Source: Baylisascaris procyonis
Taxonomy: Eukaryota; Nematoda; Chromadorea; Rhabditida; Ascarididae
Reading direction: 5' to 3'
NCBI GenBank assembly: GCA_037389465.1
Contig: JAZARR010000074.1
Coordinates: forward strand, 3,472,001-3,536,000
Length of the DNA: 64,000 nt
Shown here: piece by piece, positions 36,201 through 48,753 of the stretch
How positions within the stretch are numbered: the first letter of the stretch is position 1
Layout: every line of letters starts with the position of its first letter
Made by a program: the position numbers and the translations under genes
The notes under the pieces: generated by a model
What the model was told of the DNA's origin: nothing
Databases searched by the model: none
What the model saw: the letters and a program-made list of their open reading frames with translations, nothing else

Positions 36201-37519
36201 GTTGGTGATGCTAATGAATTTTGTAGAAAAGCAAACATTAGTTCATATCGGCAGAAAATTCTTGTCTTGCACACCAATGTTAAGTCATATGGCTTACTTT
36301 CATCGTAATTTAAGGCTTGTGAATCATAATATTTAATTTTGACCAAAAATTGAGCTTTCTGAAAAATGTGGCCGATTTAAAAAACTCGACTCTCATATGG
36401 AAGCGGCACAGCATTTATATGGTACCTCGTGAATTTTGATATAACAATTCTTCTAGATTTTTAATGAATCTGTTAGCAGTATTAAAATACATCGACTTTT
36501 GAGCATTACTTTCGCACTCATACTCCTCTATTCGCTGGTTTCATTGAGCTCATCACCTCTAATATGTTCATAAAATGAGGTGGTTTAAGTATGCCGGAGT
36601 ATTATTTTCCTTTAAAGAAACAATCCATCTATGGTCATTGACATAACATGTTTTTTTATCAATTTATCAAATGATTATAATTAGAATCGTTTATGATAAG
36701 GTAATTTTTTATTTCATATACGGATCAATTTCCTTACAATAGTTTATTTCTTCTCTGCTAAAAGATAATCCAGCAAGCGTAAAGCAACAGACTAAGGATC
36801 ATCTGCTGTTTATTGGCTGTCAGTTATAATCGTTTAGAAGAGGATACGTCAGCAACAGACATCGTTGTCACCCACATATTCTTTTAGGCAGAATCGTCAA
36901 CGATTGAAAGAATTTCATAATAATATAGCACTCACATATACTATCTCAATTTGACTAATTTTAACGATAATTTAACGCATTAAACTTCATTTTCCTTTGA
37001 TAATCAAGCCGATGAATTCAGTGTCGTCATTAATGTGCAAGCATATAACCAAAAACGTCGTTGCTGTCCGCTACATTCCCAAACATTGTATTGCAAATTA
37101 TTGCACGTTTGCAACTTTATTTTTGCATTATTGCACGCTAATTTTGATAGTACCGCTTGATCAAACTTGCTCCCTTGACCTCCTAGCATCTCTCCCCCTT
37201 TTCGCGACTCTCAAGCTGTTCTCCGCTGCCTTGGAGAGATAAAGTGCTCTGTTCTCTAGAGAACCTCGTTTCCAGCCTCCAGGTTTCCTAGCCGAGGTAT
37301 CGAAAAATCCTCTGAAGAACAGTGTGCGTTAGTTCTGCATTCAACAAAACTGATGTTAAACCAGAGTGGCCGTTGCGATGTAATACAGTAATCTGCGCAT
37401 TTTAAATCCAATTAATTGAGATATTACATCGTTCCAGTTGAAGCAAATATCAGTAGATGAGCAATTCGTTGCATAGTAACTGCACAGTATTGACTCGAGT
37501 TATTGCTATTTACTACCTT
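33202..37519. other. AT-rich intergenic DNA
   Basis: Holds the AATAAA at 33412, the 18-bp palindrome and scattered chance frames on both strands (for example 33477-33740 minus). No supported gene. Confidence 0.55.
34005..34022. repeat. Perfect 18-bp palindrome
   Basis: attccccaa followed by its exact reverse complement ttggggaat, next to an A9 run. Isolated in AT-rich intergenic DNA. Confidence 0.95.
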
Positions 37520-37924
37520 TTATTCGATATAGATGGCGAACGGTTTGGCAGTCATCATTTTATTGCCGATGCCAGTTGGTCTTTTTTGTTCAAAGAGCCT
37601 TCGGCAACCTGTTGCGATCTCTTCTCCTTTGCGATTGCTTTGGCTCTTAATCCACCTATGGAAATCCCTTTGGAAATGGCTGTAAGCCTGAAAGGAAGAA
37701 GAATCCCGGAAGAAAATGGGAGCTGCTTCTTAGAGGATCAGTGCTACGAATGTACCGGGCTGAAATACCTGAACGAGTGATATAATATGCAATCTGAAAG
37801 CAGTTTTAGCAAGTGAAGAGTGAGCCTTTGACGGAATCGGTGCGGTAATACACTTCACCCCTTTCGCACATTTGCTCACGACTTCTTTTTCCGTTCTCGC
37901 TACAGGCATTTGAATGTTCAACAT
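37520..37924 (-). CDS. Candidate two-exon gene of unknown function (77 aa)
   Basis: Minus strand: 37859-37924 (22 codons from ATG, MLNIQMPVARTEKEVVSK onward, donor gtgaag) and 37520-37687 (55 codons plus TAA). The second exon follows a strong acceptor (ttcttcttcctttcag) and reads AYSHFQRDFHRWIKSQSN onward; it is Lys/Arg-rich with no hydrophobic segment. The intron is 171 nt. All three minus frames and a plus frame are open here because the segment is near 48% GC, so the choice of frame and strand is uncertain. The AATAAA overlaps the stop codon, which is unusual. Confidence 0.18.
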
Positions 37925-40900
37925 TAGCTTTCATAAATTTAATATCTTTGTTGAAATTATAGATTGTAATGTACAATTCTAAAATCTTCAACATAATAAT
38001 CTCCAGGGATGAAAATTTTAGATGTCATTCTTTATAGCTGTAGTCTCAATGCAAAATACGCTTCATACGATTTGCAATTCACCACTGCGCCTCTCTGCAA
38101 AGATAGTGAGGCGCAATTTGATGATCTATAAGATTACAAAGCATGCGTGCAATTTGAAATAGATTCTTCATATTTATTAGCGCATTCCTCGCAAAGTGCA
38201 CTCAATAATATTCTATAAATTTTAAATTGAAATATTTGAATTGATAAATGCGATGCGGCTTCAGTGATTTTTTTTATGAGAGTTTATGAGAGTGTGCAAT
38301 GCCTGAGCCTTATTGTACAATTGAAAATGTATGGCTAGCTCGATCCGTTTTTTTTATGTATTTAACAAATCCACTCATGCGAGTGGATTTGTTCGTCGAT
38401 TTTTTCTGGATTAATTGAGTCCGGAAGCGTTTCCTTTCAGTTTTGCCCTTTCCTTTTATCCTCGCTTTCTTCTTTTTCATTCATATAAATTTTGCAATTT
38501 TCTTTTTGCAAACGAAAGCGTTCATGGACGATGACGACATAGAGTACGTGAGATTCGTAAATCATAGCCGATAAAATAATTGTCGATTCTGGTCACCGAG
38601 AAAGCGGTTCAAAAGATATTAAATAATTTTGATCAATTGCGTATGTTCTCATCGGCATTTTTCCATTGATGATATTAAAATGTTTTCATCGCATCTGCGA
38701 TGTGTTGTCGAAACGTGCAACTGCACAAGATCCCTAACGAAACGCTACTCGAATGGAATACGGTGAGACCAAAAAAGGCATGTTTATTTTAGCGATCAAA
38801 AAGCTTATCAGCAACAACTCTCTTCCGCAATAGAAAAAAAGGAGATTAAATTAATGAGAGGATTCGTGAGCATGAAGTGGATGTGTAGAGGTTCTCGATC
38901 TTCATCTGTTTATATCGGTGGCATTCTTTTATATACTATCACTATTATTTTCCACCTGGGAGTGCTTGCAAATTGTTTTTCTTTCCTATTTTTGTTCTAT
39001 TTCCTCTCCTGCTGAAATTCGAATAATTTTTCGGCTCAAAAATAACTCTCGCCCGAATAGTTGACACTTAAAATTTGTTTACGATGTTGTGACGATAATG
39101 TCTGTAAAAGATATCAACAAAAATTTTCAGTATACTCTCTCCGAAATTAGTAAGTAATATATAAGCACTAATCGATTTAGGAAGTTCATTTAAACACATC
39201 AAGCGCGCATTTTTCATTGTGAAGCCGCCATTACAATGAACCTAAAATGAGCGCTCATTTCTTATGTGAAGTGAAGCATCGTGTAACTCTCGACGATGTG
39301 AGAGATGATGTTCTTCGAATTTTAAAGATCACTTTCATAATATGTGCTTCCTTTCAAATGAAAGGAAATTATAGAGGGCTCAGAAATGACCCAAAGATTA
39401 TACAGATGTATCGAATTTTTCTCATAATGAAATGAGCTGGATCCAAAGGTTTTTTTATTCTGCTTATTTGAACATTTTAGATAACTTCACTTTGCCTAGG
39501 AGAGAATCACAATCAAATGTCATATGTGGATAACCTGAGCAAAGGAAGAACGAAGAATATTGACCCCCATATATCAACGAGGCAGCTACGTGATAGAGAC
39601 GAAAATGAGGATTGTTTTATTGAAAAATCTTCAGTACCATCCTATTTTCAATGCAAATTCTTTATGCTTCTTCTTTTATCTATTTCCGTTCGCGGCTGCT
39701 GAAATCAGAGGCTTTCATTATTATGAAAGTCATTGAGACTACGCTGTGAGTTTGTTTTGCTGAGCTAGTTTACTCATGTTGACTCTATACATGGTTGGAG
39801 TAAGCTGGTTTAATTGTTGACATATTTTGTCATTAGTTTTAAAGATATGGTGTTTCTCACTCCTTGAAATATCAGTGAATTGCAGCCAATATAATACGGA
39901 TACTCATGATATGCCTTCAGTCATTTTATTCCAAAGCACCATTCGGTTTAAACTATGACCAAGAAAGCAATTTTTGCATATATAAGTAGAATGTGATCCA
40001 TAGAACATATATTCATTGTCAAGTAGCATTTCTTATTGCTTCTTGTGGCTCATCTCGACTGTGATACCTCCTACCACAATAGCTGATTCTTTGGTCAATC
40101 TTCTATTGCAATAAATGAAATGAACTCCCCGGACAAGATCATTCATAGTGCCATATAGTGCAAAATTTCCATATATTAGTTCATCTCAACCACTTTCCAC
40201 TTCGTGGGAAAGATTTCTCAAGAGAATTAACGGATACATAAGAAAACTATACCCTACTAATAAGAAAATGAAATTTAGTTGTTGCTTTTGCATAGAACCA
40301 ATTTCTTAAATTTGGTTGCCTTCCGCTAAGTTTTGTTTTAAATACGTCTAACAGCTTCACTTAGCACATCGGATGAAGCAGAAGAGAGGTCCATACGTTC
40401 GTCTTCCTAACGATATTGAATATTAAGTAGGTTGTTTCGTTTTATACTTAACGAATTAAGACTTTCAATCAACGATTTTCAAGATTTAGCATACTATCGA
40501 TGTGCGCAATAATGTCGCCTCGCATCATCGTTATGTCTTTTATGCTATTTTCTAAATCCCATAATTAAGTTGAAAAAAAAAACGAATAATATCTTTCATT
40601 CTATCGTTTATTTTGGAACTTTATAACGAATGTTCTCTGTAATTTTTAATATCTATTGAAATTGTTTCGTTACCACTATATGTTCCAATGCACTATTTCG
40701 ACAGAGCGTTTTTTTTCTGATTGGCCTTTTAGAAAATAGATATTCGTTTAGCTGATTAATAGCAATGCAGATGCTTTTCATATACGTTAGGGGTTATATG
40801 AGGATCTCCTATTCGTGTGGAAGCTCACCAAATCTTTCGAGAAATTATGAGGAATGCGTCATTTCGCATCGTTTATTAATTGTACATTAATTACTGAGCT

Positions 40901-43544
40901 GCTTAATTACTCATAAAAAATGCAAAAGCGCTTCGTGTACGAACTCCTCTGATATGCCTCTTCATTCGTCATATAGAGCATATGGCGCAGTTGAGCAACT
41001 TAATAAATAACTTAAGTGATGAATCTTTTTTAGTGTGATAGCGTCAGTTAATGGCGGTTTGCCTTTCTCCTCATCTGAAGGAAAGAATGGATTTGTGACA
41101 GGTATTAACTTCTCTTTTGATGCTGATAGGTTTTGACGGACGTTTCTCGGCTATTCCTCCTCGATGGCTTAAGTGGTCGATGAGCTTCAAATAGGAGATC
41201 ACGATAACCCTGGATTCAAGACGATCATTGGAGCTTCTCTTAGGCAAGTTTCTCAGATGTTGATCGATCGTCGCGAAATGTTTCTTTCATTTGGCGTTTG
41301 CGATTTTGGACTATATTGAGTTCTGTGATGGTCACTTGATACTCTCATGCACCTCGCATTGAATATTGATGTGGCATAGAAAAACGGCAAGCAAATAGCA
41401 CATTTCGCCTTCTGCAATATTCGAATCAAGCGTATCGCCATTTGTGCACTTTATAATTATTTCTGCGTGAATAGCCATCAGTAAACTCATCAATCGATTT
41501 TCACTAAACGATTGCAGACAAATTTATTTATACGGATGGACTTTTTATGAGGAGTTCTTTCCTGTGAGCGGATCTTTTCTGTGTCTATATAAGGCTGGAA
41601 AAGTTTCGGTGAAATTCACAAAACATCTCTGCTGCTGCACGCAACCCGCAAAATTCGATGAGGCGAATCGATGCTCAAAATAGGCAATTTGCATCCAGAT
41701 GGTAAGTGAGGAGTGCTTTATTGAGCGTGCTGCAAGAGTTGAACAATTTCCTCCATATTGGTATCGGATTATCCTTTTTGCAGCATTTCTTTCAAGTCCG
41801 ACTACGACAGCTCTACCGCAGAATAATGCTGCTGACACTTAGTGAAGTCTTAGCTGGAAACATGGTTCATCTAGTTTCTCCGCGTCGTTCAATTTAGCAG
41901 GATCGCAAAATAAGTGGACGTAATCGTGTTCACTGTTGATGGTGTTTTCCATCCATTTCAAAACTTCATGATAGCGTTTCAGTTATTATTTTAAAGAAGA
42001 TCCTTCCTGGTCTTCGGCACCATAAAGCATTCAGTCAGAAGGTCAGTGATGTGGAAACGCGCATGTGATATCTTGAAATAATGGGGCAGTCCAGGTTGAT
42101 ACTTCGCGAGATATGCGCAAGAAGTCATATTTTGGCCTCATATCAGACCCAAGCCTTCATCTTCGTCTAAAGCTTCAAGCTGCAGCATAATTAGTTTCGC
42201 ATAGTCAGTCTTTTAATTGTTCAAAGAAATGGCATTCAGAAAACAGATGGCCATCTAGCAAGCACAATTCTTACTGCATCCTACTAGCTCGCCAAGATGA
42301 ATCTTTTCTACTCTGTTTGTCGTTTCTCATTGACAATCCTCAGCTCACATGTACACTATGTCTTTGCCATGCACTCGTCCAGATTCATATTTTCATCGTG
42401 GTGACTCATCGAGTAGCGAATCGTCACAATAGCCTTTAGACTAGTTTCCTCTTTGATATGATCGTCCTTGAGATTGAGGCCCTTAGTTTAGCTTTCTTAG
42501 CCGAAAATTTCCACTGAGGGAGGATCCATAATGAAATATATTGATATACAGTTGTTACCCGGTTAACAATTGCTTCACAAAGTTTAACTACGCGCCAGTA
42601 TGCTTCTCTCTTATGGCGCCCTCCTCAAGCTCCTCAGAAACTTTAGCTGGAGGAAGTTAAAGCATTGTGAGCAAAGATCTCTTCTAGGCTTGCAAACTTC
42701 AGGCGAATTTGCATAATTTCACTTTGCTCCATTTTTTGAAGTTTTGGCTTAACTTCCGCAAATGCAAACTAAAGACGGCTTCTTGTTGATCAGAAAGGGA
42801 TGTGAGTTAGATAACTCACTTATAGAGTAAATAAGCGATTGGATAACAGAAAAGGCACTAACCTTATCGGGCCGACGCATTAAAATAGTACCCGCTCTGC
42901 TCTTCCGTGAAGCATAGACTATTTGCACCGAACGTAGTTTTGCAACGAGAAGTCTTCCTTGAGATATCATCAATCGCCCCTCTTATATGAATGCTACTGA
43001 ATAATTTAACTTTTCCAAGTGTAAAACATGATGCAACTTGAACGAATATTATGCCCAATTGCGAAAGACGAACTGTACCACTCAAAAAACCGCATTCATA
43101 ACAAACAATCATTAACTGTTCTACAGTGAAAGCAAATGGCGCTAATGAAATAAAGAAAAGAAGCAATGAAAATTTACTGTGAGCATTGCAAATGTGGAAA
43201 GAGGTTCTTCATGTGAGCAAAAAGACAAAACGTTTGCAGTAGAGAGGGTAGATGAAGTTTAACTATTAGTGTGAGCAATTTTAAAAGCGTTCTCATGATA
43301 TGAAAACAAATATTACGTTGATTAATTTTCATAGCATGTATCACCTTGAACTTTGATTTCACATATAAATCATAGAATTCGTAGTCCCATCTCCATCACT
43401 GTTAATTCTACGGAAATTTTCGTAGCTGAGATTTTGCACAACACTATTTTGCATTTCAACGAGTCACATTAATATGTACCGACTAAACAATTGTTATTAG
43501 AACGTGTTTCTAAATTTCAAATTCTTTTTTTCCCTTTTTTTCAG
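37925..43544. other. AT-rich intergenic DNA
   Basis: Contains the 13-bp hairpin. The segment 41.55-42.7 kb has higher GC and several broken frames on both strands, possibly a decayed coding or transposon remnant, but no motif could be named. Confidence 0.5.
38364..38393. repeat. Perfect 13-bp inverted repeat with 4-nt loop
   Basis: Arms aacaaatccactc and gagtggatttgtt separated by atgc. No coding frame or known element is attached. Confidence 0.95.
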
Positions 43545-43784
43545 ACGTTGGGCGTTTCATTGAGAATTTTGTTTTGGTGGGAAGATGGCAATCGGTATTC
43601 GATACGAAAGTATGAGGCTAAATTCGTTTCAAGTCGGATTCGTTTGCGGGTTCGGGAAATGCGGGTAAAGTACCAAATAAAACTATTCAGCAATGACTCG
43701 ATGTCGCTTGCAACAGAAAAAATCGATGAAGGTCGAAAATATGAGTTTCCATTCACAAAAGCCGACCGAAATTTGCAGAGTTGA
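43545..43784 (+). CDS. Candidate terminal exon of an unidentified gene
   Basis: An exceptionally strong acceptor (ttctttttttccctttttttcag) is followed immediately by 79 open codons to a TGA: TLGVSLRILFWWEDGNRYSI, then a basic stretch (RIRLRVREMRVKYQIK). A possible internal donor (CGG|gtaaag) lies at about 43667. No upstream exon or family was recognised, and a minus-strand frame of similar length overlaps. Confidence 0.2.
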   Translation, partial: TLGVSLRILFWWEDGNRYSIRKYEAKFVSSRIRLRVREMRVKYQIKLFSNDSMSLATEKIDEGRKYEFPFTKADRNLQS

Positions 43785-46700
43785 TTATCATTATTACGCT
43801 CACCTACATTAAGTTTCCGTTCATTCCGATGAGCTGCGTCGTTTTAGCGCTTGGTGACATTAGCTTTCAAAATATACGAAAAACGATACGCCATTGCTCA
43901 CTATAGTGGAGACTACATTATGTTGAATAAGTCTGGAATACAATATCAAAGCCCTCGCAACAAAATCTTGCCCAAATTTGCTCAATAGAGGAGGTTACAT
44001 ATGCATTTCAGGAGGATATTTTCCAGCTTTTGAATAAGTTGCCGCAGTCAGTACTCCGCGGTGTTTATGAGTGAGTGCAATTGAGATTGCTATAATTATC
44101 TGTTCGCAGAGATGAAGACAGTTGAGTATGAAATCACAAAAGAGTGGACAATGGCCTCATATGATTGGGTTCCGCGGCTATGCAGATGGGATTGTTGAGA
44201 TGAGGCTGCTGCATAGACCAAAATGCGTATAAACTCGATCAACATTGTAAATGAATCTGAGGTTGCAAAGAAATGCATCCCTATGTGTGTCTCGATTGCT
44301 CTGCTGCGTTATGTGAACTGTTCAATCGGCTGCAGAAAGTTACTCAGTTGCCATAAATGTAGCAGACTAAAGTGCATAGAATATCAACATTTATAGGCGA
44401 ATGTCTCGAAACCGTTTTTATGATTCTTCGTTTTCGAGATTTTATTGTTCGATAGAAGGAGTGTGAGGTTTTGTTGCTTGGCGTTTACATTTCTCGTTAT
44501 ATTCTTTATTTTTGACGCTGAAAATAGAAGCGAGTTATCCTAAAGCAAGCTTTTATTCCCTTTCATATTCTTGAAATGGGATGAATTCGCGATCGCGAAA
44601 AAAATACTCCCTATCGATATTCGATTTTATAGATTAATTGCCACCTTTGTGCTTTTTAACCTTTTGAGAGAATCTATCGCCTTGCCAGATGATTGAAATA
44701 AATCGTAGAGTTAAATAACCAGATATAAGGATTGTGGAAACGCTTTGTAAGGGTAAATCAGAGCCTCTGTCTCTCTGCAGAACTAGAAGACTCTACATGG
44801 AAAAAAAATGAACGCTAAAAAGTCTCGACAATGCTTCCGCACTTTATGCATAAATAGAAGCGATTTTCCGCGCAATAAACACTATGAAAGCAGCAAAAAT
44901 GCCTTAGGTTTTTAGTTTCTTTTTAGAGTGTTCATAGTGCTTAACTTTAGTCCTCACCGGATATATAAAACTTGCTGGATAGAAGTGAAGTTTAACCGAA
45001 CGTTGCTTTTTAGAAATATTTTTTTTCTGACGAAAATTTCCTTCGAACTTTTGCATTTCATTTCGAAAAGACTTTATTCATATGCTAATGGCAACGTCTA
45101 CCAATCATTTCATTAATTAATATATAGTTCTCGTTGTTATATTTATGTTGTCATCAAATATTTTTCACTTGCTAAGTGATGTCTCTGTTTGGTTAGCATT
45201 GATGAAACATCTCATCGAGATATCTGTTCTAGAAGACGTTTTGGTGCATCTATTGCACTTTCTCGAATGCCATAGCGGAGCACTTATCACTTCAGAGTTT
45301 ATTTGGAGTTCAACATGACGCTATTGGACATTAATTTCTCATCCCTCGCTTACTATTTCATTTTAGAAAGATGAGTTTGCAGAAAGTTTGGCATGTCCAC
45401 GTTGATCTCCCGACTACTTCTTATCCATCCCCATATATCGCCTTCAAGTCTGCTATCAGTTCACTATGTGGCTAGCACTTATTAATTCCTTACGTATAAC
45501 TGGCATTTCCTTCGACATCATGTATTTATTGTCTGTGAATACATAGCAAGTGCGGCTAAACACAACGTTGTTTGACCTGCTGCAATATTATTTCGACTTT
45601 ATTCATCGTTCTGAAAACAGAAGGAGATCTCAGAACACTGGTCTGGTTCTGGACTCTCACAAAATATTTCAGCGTTTCAGTGGCGATCTTACCAAATCTA
45701 TAGTTTTCACAACTCTTCTAAGCCTCGAGCCATCGGGGGCTGTACACTGTGATTAGTAGATAAAGGAATTTTCACGAAAAGATGAAAGGTTCTTTGCATA
45801 GTGTCATCGTATACGTATTATTTTTTGCCGACTTTGCATAACCTGATCCTTGCTCACACAAGCAGCCGAAAGCTCTAACACTTTAACTCTGTGGATGGGC
45901 AAATTGTAAGGCTAATGAACTTCACTGAGTTCATTGAATTTGCGTAGATGACATATAAGCATAGTAAGAAAATATTTCAAATTCTAGGCAATTTTTTTCG
46001 TCTCATGTCTAATTTGCAATCACTAAATCTTATAGTGCAAAAGGTATCACTAAATCTTTTATGAAAAAAAAAATTCAGCAGTAATTTCAAATATTCAATC
46101 GGCTATTCAGGTGAACGAATTGCGTCCCCATCAATAACCCATTCAACAGCGCTAATTTGCATCACTTCTATGAGTGTTCTATTTACTATTCGAAACCATC
46201 ACAATGAAAAGTTTTTCGACCGTGAACTCTTCCTGTCGGAAAATTGAGATTCTTAGATGTAGCAACGTTATTTTCGAAAGGAACATTCTGAAATTAGAAC
46301 ATCAATATAGTATTTCTTCTCTCATGATCAACATCTGAAATACGGGAAGGACTGTTCCCTCGTAGCATCATCCTCAAGTAGAAGGATAAAATTTCCTTCT
46401 TGCTTTACAATATATGCCATAAATAGGAAGTTGCCTAGCTCTGAACACCTTTGGCAATGCGTTTTGTATAAAATGTGATTATACATATTGTTTCCCATCT
46501 TATCACACTTTATTCTATGTTCCTCTTCGATCTCCATTTGCAGTTGCTTAGAAATATAGGCACTTAAGCACATTGCGCCACTATCCGATTCAAGATATGT
46601 TATGCAATGGCAAGTTCGATAACATGACCACTATTTAAAAATTTCGATGTGCCGAAAACCTTCTATCGCAGCATTTGAAGGCGTTTGCCGAACGTAATAA

Positions 46701-48530
46701 AGATACGACATTACTTCGATATTTTCAATGATTTTCTTTGCTGGATGTTTTTCAGTAATCTTTTACATTAAATACTTAAAAGTAATATAGGCTGTGATTG
46801 GCTTTATTCGAATGACCGTTAGATGCAGATGTAGTAAGCATGTTTACTCTCAAAATGTGCGCGATGGCTTGAAGCAACCAATTATAGAGGGCTTTTAATT
46901 CCTCTGCTCTTTTCTGCTTTCCAAACAAACTCTCTAGCCGTAATCTCGAAAAATTCCAAAAATTTCTTCTTTAGAAACATATTTTGGAAGACGCATTACT
47001 ACATTAGTCTCGTCCAATGAAACTGACAGTAATGCTGCATAAACGAGGGAAAAACGAGAGCGCAGATGGGCTTTTAGCAAACTTTACTATACCTCAAGAA
47101 CCCCCGAACAAAAGAAAATCATTGAAACGGTACATCCAAGAGAGGTGACAGGAAGTGAGCGAATGAATGAAAGCATATCTCTTTTGAATGAAAGCATATG
47201 AATGCAAATGAGAAAGAAGGCAGAGATCATAGTTGATCAGTGGTAGGAAATACACTGATGACAGCTGACGGCTTATTAAGAACCATCTTTGTTCTGTACG
47301 TTTTGCAATACCTTTCTAAGAATTTCCTTGTTCTTGTCTTTGTCCTTGTTTCTTCTTCACTGAAAGGGAAACAGACGACAGGTTGCAGAACTTTTAAGAA
47401 ATCTTTCAAAAGAAATCTTTCACAAAATTAACATATCTCCTATCCACACTGATAGTGCACCCCATTCTCGATCATGCTCACGATCACGATGTTGTATCAT
47501 AAACGCCGTTTCAACGTGAGAGAGCTGACAAATCACCTTCTTCTTGCTTCCAGCCGAGTAATATTTTACATCTGCTTCGAAGCAACCTTTGACAAACGCA
47601 AGATTATATTCAACGTCTTTCCCCTCATCATTCATGTGTGCTCGGTTTCGCACATCATTCAATCATTTTTGAATATTTGAAGGTTGAACCCGAGAATCAT
47701 TCAAATTTCGAGAGAAGTGCCTCTTCTCATTTATTCCATTCGTTATAGCACAACTCATTTTGTAACAAATGCGGCATTTGCTCACTAATTTAATTTTTAT
47801 GCGTTTTTGCAATTTTTTACCATTAAAGTGCATTATGGTGGACTCTTTCTGTTCATGTTGTATATGTCTCTCTGTGTGTCTCTCAGTCAGTTTCATCTTC
47901 TAAACCATTGAAGATAAAGTCGCTAAATTTAGATAACGTAAATTAATGCCAATTTAGCAGCACTTCAGCTGATCGCTAAACTCAGAAAGAATTTGTGCAC
48001 GCTGAAAAAAATGTCAATAAATTTGCGAAGCATTTTACTGGTTACATTCTCATTTTATACCGATGAGGTCAAAAAGAAAGCGAGCGTTTTATAAGCCTAT
48101 GGGAACTGAAGTATATGTTATGCCGTTGTTTTACATTTAAGCTTCTTGACTGTCTACTCACTTGTTTTTTGGAACATATATTGCAGATGGGGCAGATATT
48201 TAATTTTTTTTCAGCAGTACCTAAGATGTTTTTATGCATGAATTTTAATTTCACCACATTTCTTCATACATCCTCCAGGCAGGGGACAATTAGTGCAAGA
48301 TCAATTTATTTTCATTTCTCATCACAATATGTGGCACAAATGAAAACGAAATTTCACACATTTCATTTAAGCAAAGAACTGTTTCGTTTGATTGCTGCAC
48401 TGCAGCGAGGCAAGCAAATATGGAGCAATGTGCCAAAACAGCTGTCATTATTTGCGCATTTCCGTTATCTCACCTAACCCGCCAAGCCCAAGCTACCAAC
48501 ATAAAATGAGAGAGTGGAAAAACGTCTTCA
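43785..48530. other. Intergenic DNA
   Basis: Chance-length frames only (for example 45550-45756 plus and 46328-46573 minus). A 48-nt minus candidate micro-exon at 47312-47359 sits between a strong acceptor (gtttccctttcag) and donor gtattg, with no partner exons found. A strong plus acceptor near 48217 opens an approximately 90-codon frame without other support. Confidence 0.45.
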
Positions 48531-48753
48531 CTAGAAGTGTTCGACTTTTTCATAAGCCTGCCACCGTGAAATGAGAACCTGCAAAATTTTGTCATTTCTG
48601 AATGTTTCCACCTTTATTTGACCTTAATCTTGCTGATCCGATAATGCACTGTATACTTACCAAATTTCGCAACCGTCGCTTCGATGCCTTTAGATATGAA
48701 ACTCCAAAGGAGAGAGATTGCAGCGCACGAAACGGAAGTGCACGTAAACTCAT
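48531..48753 (-). CDS. Candidate small two-exon gene with a mitochondrial-presequence-like N-terminus (46 aa)
   Basis: Minus strand: 48661-48753 begins ATG and reads MSLRALPFRALQSLSFGVSY, then LKASKRRLRNL. It is rich in R/L/S with no acidic residue in 31, like a mitochondrial targeting helix. It ends at a perfect donor (TTG|gtaagt). An 82-nt intron ends aaattttgcag. The second exon, 48531-48578, adds VLISRWQAYEKVEHF and stops at TAG. Phases agree (0). No homology was recognised, and gtaagt sites occur by chance dozens of times in a window this size. Confidence 0.2.

Noticed and set aside
39097..39240. Possible start exon (MSVKDINKNFQYTLSEI) ending at a perfect gtaagt donor
   Set aside because: The only nearby phase-matching acceptor would make a 31-nt intron, too short to be credible; gtaagt sites are common by chance.
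41545..42720. Possible decayed transposon or retroelement
   Set aside because: Several broken frames and raised GC, but no reverse transcriptase, integrase, transposase or zinc-knuckle motif and no terminal repeats could be found.
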